Shown: positions 40,101 to 40,567 of the stretch, piece after piece
Numbering within the stretch: position 1 is the first letter of the stretch
Layout of the letters: every line of letters begins with the position of its first letter
Source: Verrucomicrobiales bacterium
GTDB taxonomy: Bacteria; Verrucomicrobiota; Verrucomicrobiia; Methylacidiphilales; JAAUTS01
Length of the DNA stretch: 40,567 nucleotides
Direction: 5' to 3'
Assembly: GCA_031265105.1 (NCBI GenBank)
Contig: JAISDC010000230.1
Coordinates: 1-40,567, forward strand
Position numbers and translations under genes: made by a program
Notes under the pieces: model-generated
The model's input: the letters and a program-made list of their open reading frames with translations, nothing else
Told to the model about the DNA's origin: nothing
The model's database searches: none

Positions 40101-40265
40101 GCCATTGTAATTATACCACATGCCTTCGGTGTCCTCCCAGTTCACCCTGTCGCCGATATAAAATGTGCCGGTTGGCCACCATTCATAATCATCCGCTCGC
40201 GCTGACAGTGACAGGGCGCTGACGGCAGCCAGCACCGCGATTTTTCCAAACCAATATTTACTCAT
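37149..40265 (-). CDS. Autotransporter (type Va) with beta-helical passenger
   Basis: This 1038-residue protein has a signal peptide (WFGKIAVLAAVSALSLSARA, cut before DDYEWW). A long Gly/Ser/Thr/Asn-rich passenger follows, with repeated short strands (SGNGEWHNLGALELSG, ALDMSGDD, LTLASGADATGWLGVDRYSTV). The C-terminal barrel starts near FWARSYGRQADTKLNISG and ends in the outer-membrane signature NLNLGYRHQF. The barrel would insert in the outer membrane and display the passenger. No protease triad is recognised. Repeats within the passenger (such as NSTLTV and STLTAGNLTLASG) suggest internal duplication. The ATG at 40265 is preceded by GGAACC. Many LTVSG-type peptides are encoded by the window motif. 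Confidence 0.93.
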   Translation of the reverse strand: MSKYWFGKIAVLAAVSALSLSARADDYEWWPTGTFYIGDRVNWEDTEGMWYNYNGISYYRSGIPGDEGNRYHDNAYISNSWVYPTVSSTVPVLISNLFVDGGSYQLTANSGTGTEFVIRDGSFTTEGALSRIYGTDHSSLINNNTWEAYGGDAYVTVSGNGEWHNLGALELSGKSLRTGGTNTYNYINTYGILQVADTATMRNDGDLRLRTGSYVFVSGSGRVTVGGALDMSGDDGSTWSSFADGHIYLYDNSTLVTNSATISYDGGGYYAVYVEDSSSWTNNGDLSIGHLDNSGGGVYIESPSTDFVSARFINSGLLYASEGSNSYTQFGLHIGSARFLGTGTNHLATGENSHAWLGAANHSTLIFAGDIVGASGTNAWASLDVLDYSTLTAGNLTLASGADATGWLGVDRYSTVRVGNFALAGGVAASGTTVVSRNSTLTVNNMTVAEGVGSDVTVILERDARLVVNGDLNFAPVGSGSLRIDNSELTVSGNLNVAQNAGSSGVLNLVDDGRARLNVGGTLAFGDGDYPDLQLNGDVRLGALASTKELNVTFNGNTVISGSNDYVGSTTIAFRAQVTLSDTNAQFGRAGSAGVTNLGAIRFGNGNTQSTLTVYGDYLGGDGSSLHMTARMDGGAPIVDRVFINGDSSGATTLFIDKSGKSGGALAATDIITISGVSGATFTLNGGSLYSGMYKYDLATDGQNWTLSGVKTMSAANAILNIAASAPLAWFAQLDSLRGRLAETRFRAEQSIEDYIAYGRQEGDHGVDFWARSYGRQADTKLNISGVEKFTDMIYGIDLGADMTWRLDAANSLTFGYFVGYGGARHDFKNNGDGDTNSFYGGFYGTWLNQAGWFADLVLKGQYAENSFDARAANDVNFRDRADFKNWAGGAALSAGKRFDFAGGAFVEPSVQAAYLRLFNGNYSSDVATVRVNAADIGQLAANVRGGWTFKLGDQGQTLQPYLRGGALEQISAGNKVHIGGDADDVWRVHTDGLYFLGGAGVQWQITTFDQLRLEYDAIFGDHTTVPWNLNLGYRHQF

Positions 40266-40388
40266 AACCAAGGGTTCCGTTGTTTTATATTCGTGGCGTC
40301 ACAGACGCGACAATGCCGAAGATAGCAAAGTCATCCAAGCTGACAACATTTTATTTGGCGTCTCGTCATATTTTACCGAGTGTTTTTT

Positions 40389-40470
40389 TTAACCACGGAT
40401 GGACACGAATGGACACGGATTATTTTTTTGTTTTAAATATCCGTGTTCATCGGTGTCCATCCGTGGTTAA
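40389..40470. repeat. Inverted repeat, CCACGGATGGACACG type
   Basis: The 32-base arms 40389-40420 and 40439-40470 (TTAACCACGGATGGACAC...) match at 29 of 32 positions in inverted orientation around an AT-rich loop. One arm fragment of this family lies at 16526-16548. The right arm supplies the last codons of the partial gene beyond it. Confidence 0.92.
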
Positions 40471-40567
40471 ACAACGCTCGGCCCGGTACAGCTGCCACGA
40501 GTTCCACAGGTTGTGCCACAGCACGTAGAACGTCGGGCCGAGCGCCACCAGCGGGTTGGCGTACACC
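40447..40567 (-). CDS. 3' end of an unrecognised gene (partial)
   Basis: The minus-strand frame is open from the window edge to a TGA at 40447-40449. It encodes VYANPLVALGPTFYVLWHNLWNS, then QLYRAERCLTTDGHR. The hydrophobic and aromatic part looks like the end of a membrane protein. The last residues (LTTDGHR) are encoded by the inverted-repeat arm, so the repeat probably replaced the original 3' end. Function unknown. Confidence 0.5.
   Translation of the reverse strand, partial: VYANPLVALGPTFYVLWHNLWNSWQLYRAERCLTTDGHR

Larger units (their letters stand above)
907..40213. repeat. Dispersed motif CCGCTGACGGTGA / TCACCGTCAGCGG
   Basis: The motif occurs across the window on both strands. By eye the exact core CTGACGGT occurs about 34 times on the two strands (for example 5823, 9940, 16145, 20687, 23350, 26212, 36057, 38789; complement at 3391, 9014, 22028, 29493, 33398, 38940). 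The CTGACAGT form occurs about ten times more, and other one-base variants are frequent. About 1.6 exact cores are expected at 60% GC. Copies occur within essential genes, in intergenic DNA and as inverted pairs at gene ends. Confidence 0.9.

Noticed and set aside
1-40567. tRNA or rRNA genes
   Set aside because: I scanned for T-loop (GGTTCRA) contexts and rRNA signatures and found none convincing. Short tRNAs could still be missed by eye.

Overview
The window is chromosomal DNA from a Gram-negative bacterium, most of it GC-rich. The best guess is the PVC group (Verrucomicrobiota/Kiritimatiellota-like). Supporting signs are an outer-membrane autotransporter, lipopolysaccharide-type glycosyltransferases, a TonB/ExbB/ExbD set, a PVC-style sulfatase, a GxxExxY protein, dense toxin-antitoxin pairs and many dispersed inverted repeats. 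The phylum call is inference; no rRNA is present to anchor it.

Layout. 1-2.5 kb: a dead IS5-family transposase and a sulfatase. 2.5-7.4 kb: cysS, an SDR oxidoreductase, a sigma-54-type response regulator that lacks its DNA-binding domain, and obg. 7.5-9.6 kb: TonB-like, ExbB and ExbD. 9.6-14.9 kb, minus strand: folB, a HAD hydrolase, a GxxExxY nuclease-fold protein wrapped in inverted repeats, a LOG-family protein, metF and ilvB. 15-16.5 kb: an antitoxin/ParE pair and rplM-rpsI. 16.6-18.05 kb: an intact IS4/IS50-like element with perfect ends and an 8-bp target duplication. 18.1-22 kb: a LolA-like protein, a small RHH-like regulator and a four-gene glycosylation operon. 22-24.9 kb: AbrB/VapC, a lone SecD-P1-like protein, DUF433/DUF5615 and a membrane protein. 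25-31.4 kb, minus strand: groES-groEL, then KilA-N, YhcG/DUF1016 and a small membrane protein, each followed by the same hairpin repeat, and dnaK behind a sigma-54-like promoter. 31.5-32.6 kb: a two-repeat CRISPR-like remnant and a second, frameshifted IS5-type element. 32.7-36 kb: DUF2442/DUF4160 and a second glycosylation operon (GT25, FkbM, GT9). 36.3-40.3 kb: an NlpC/P60 protein and a 1038-residue autotransporter. The last 120 bases hold the 3' end of another gene.

The most striking feature is not a gene. A short motif, 5'-CCGCTGACGGTGA-3' or its complement, is scattered through the whole window. The 8-base core CTGACGGT was counted by eye about 34 times on the two strands, against about 1.6 expected for 60% GC. 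One-base variants add many more. It occurs singly inside genes, often encoding LTVSG-like peptides, and as inverted pairs just after genes, where it would form hairpins. This is how Neisseria and Pasteurellaceae DNA-uptake sequences behave. A new uptake-like or chromosome-maintenance signal is the leading hypothesis.

A second theme is a set of longer inverted repeats (arms such as CACCACGAAGACACGAAGG). They sit between genes and at gene 3' ends, and one pair encloses the GxxExxY PD-(D/E)XK-fold gene. That arrangement suggests a minimal mobile unit with MITE-like derivatives.
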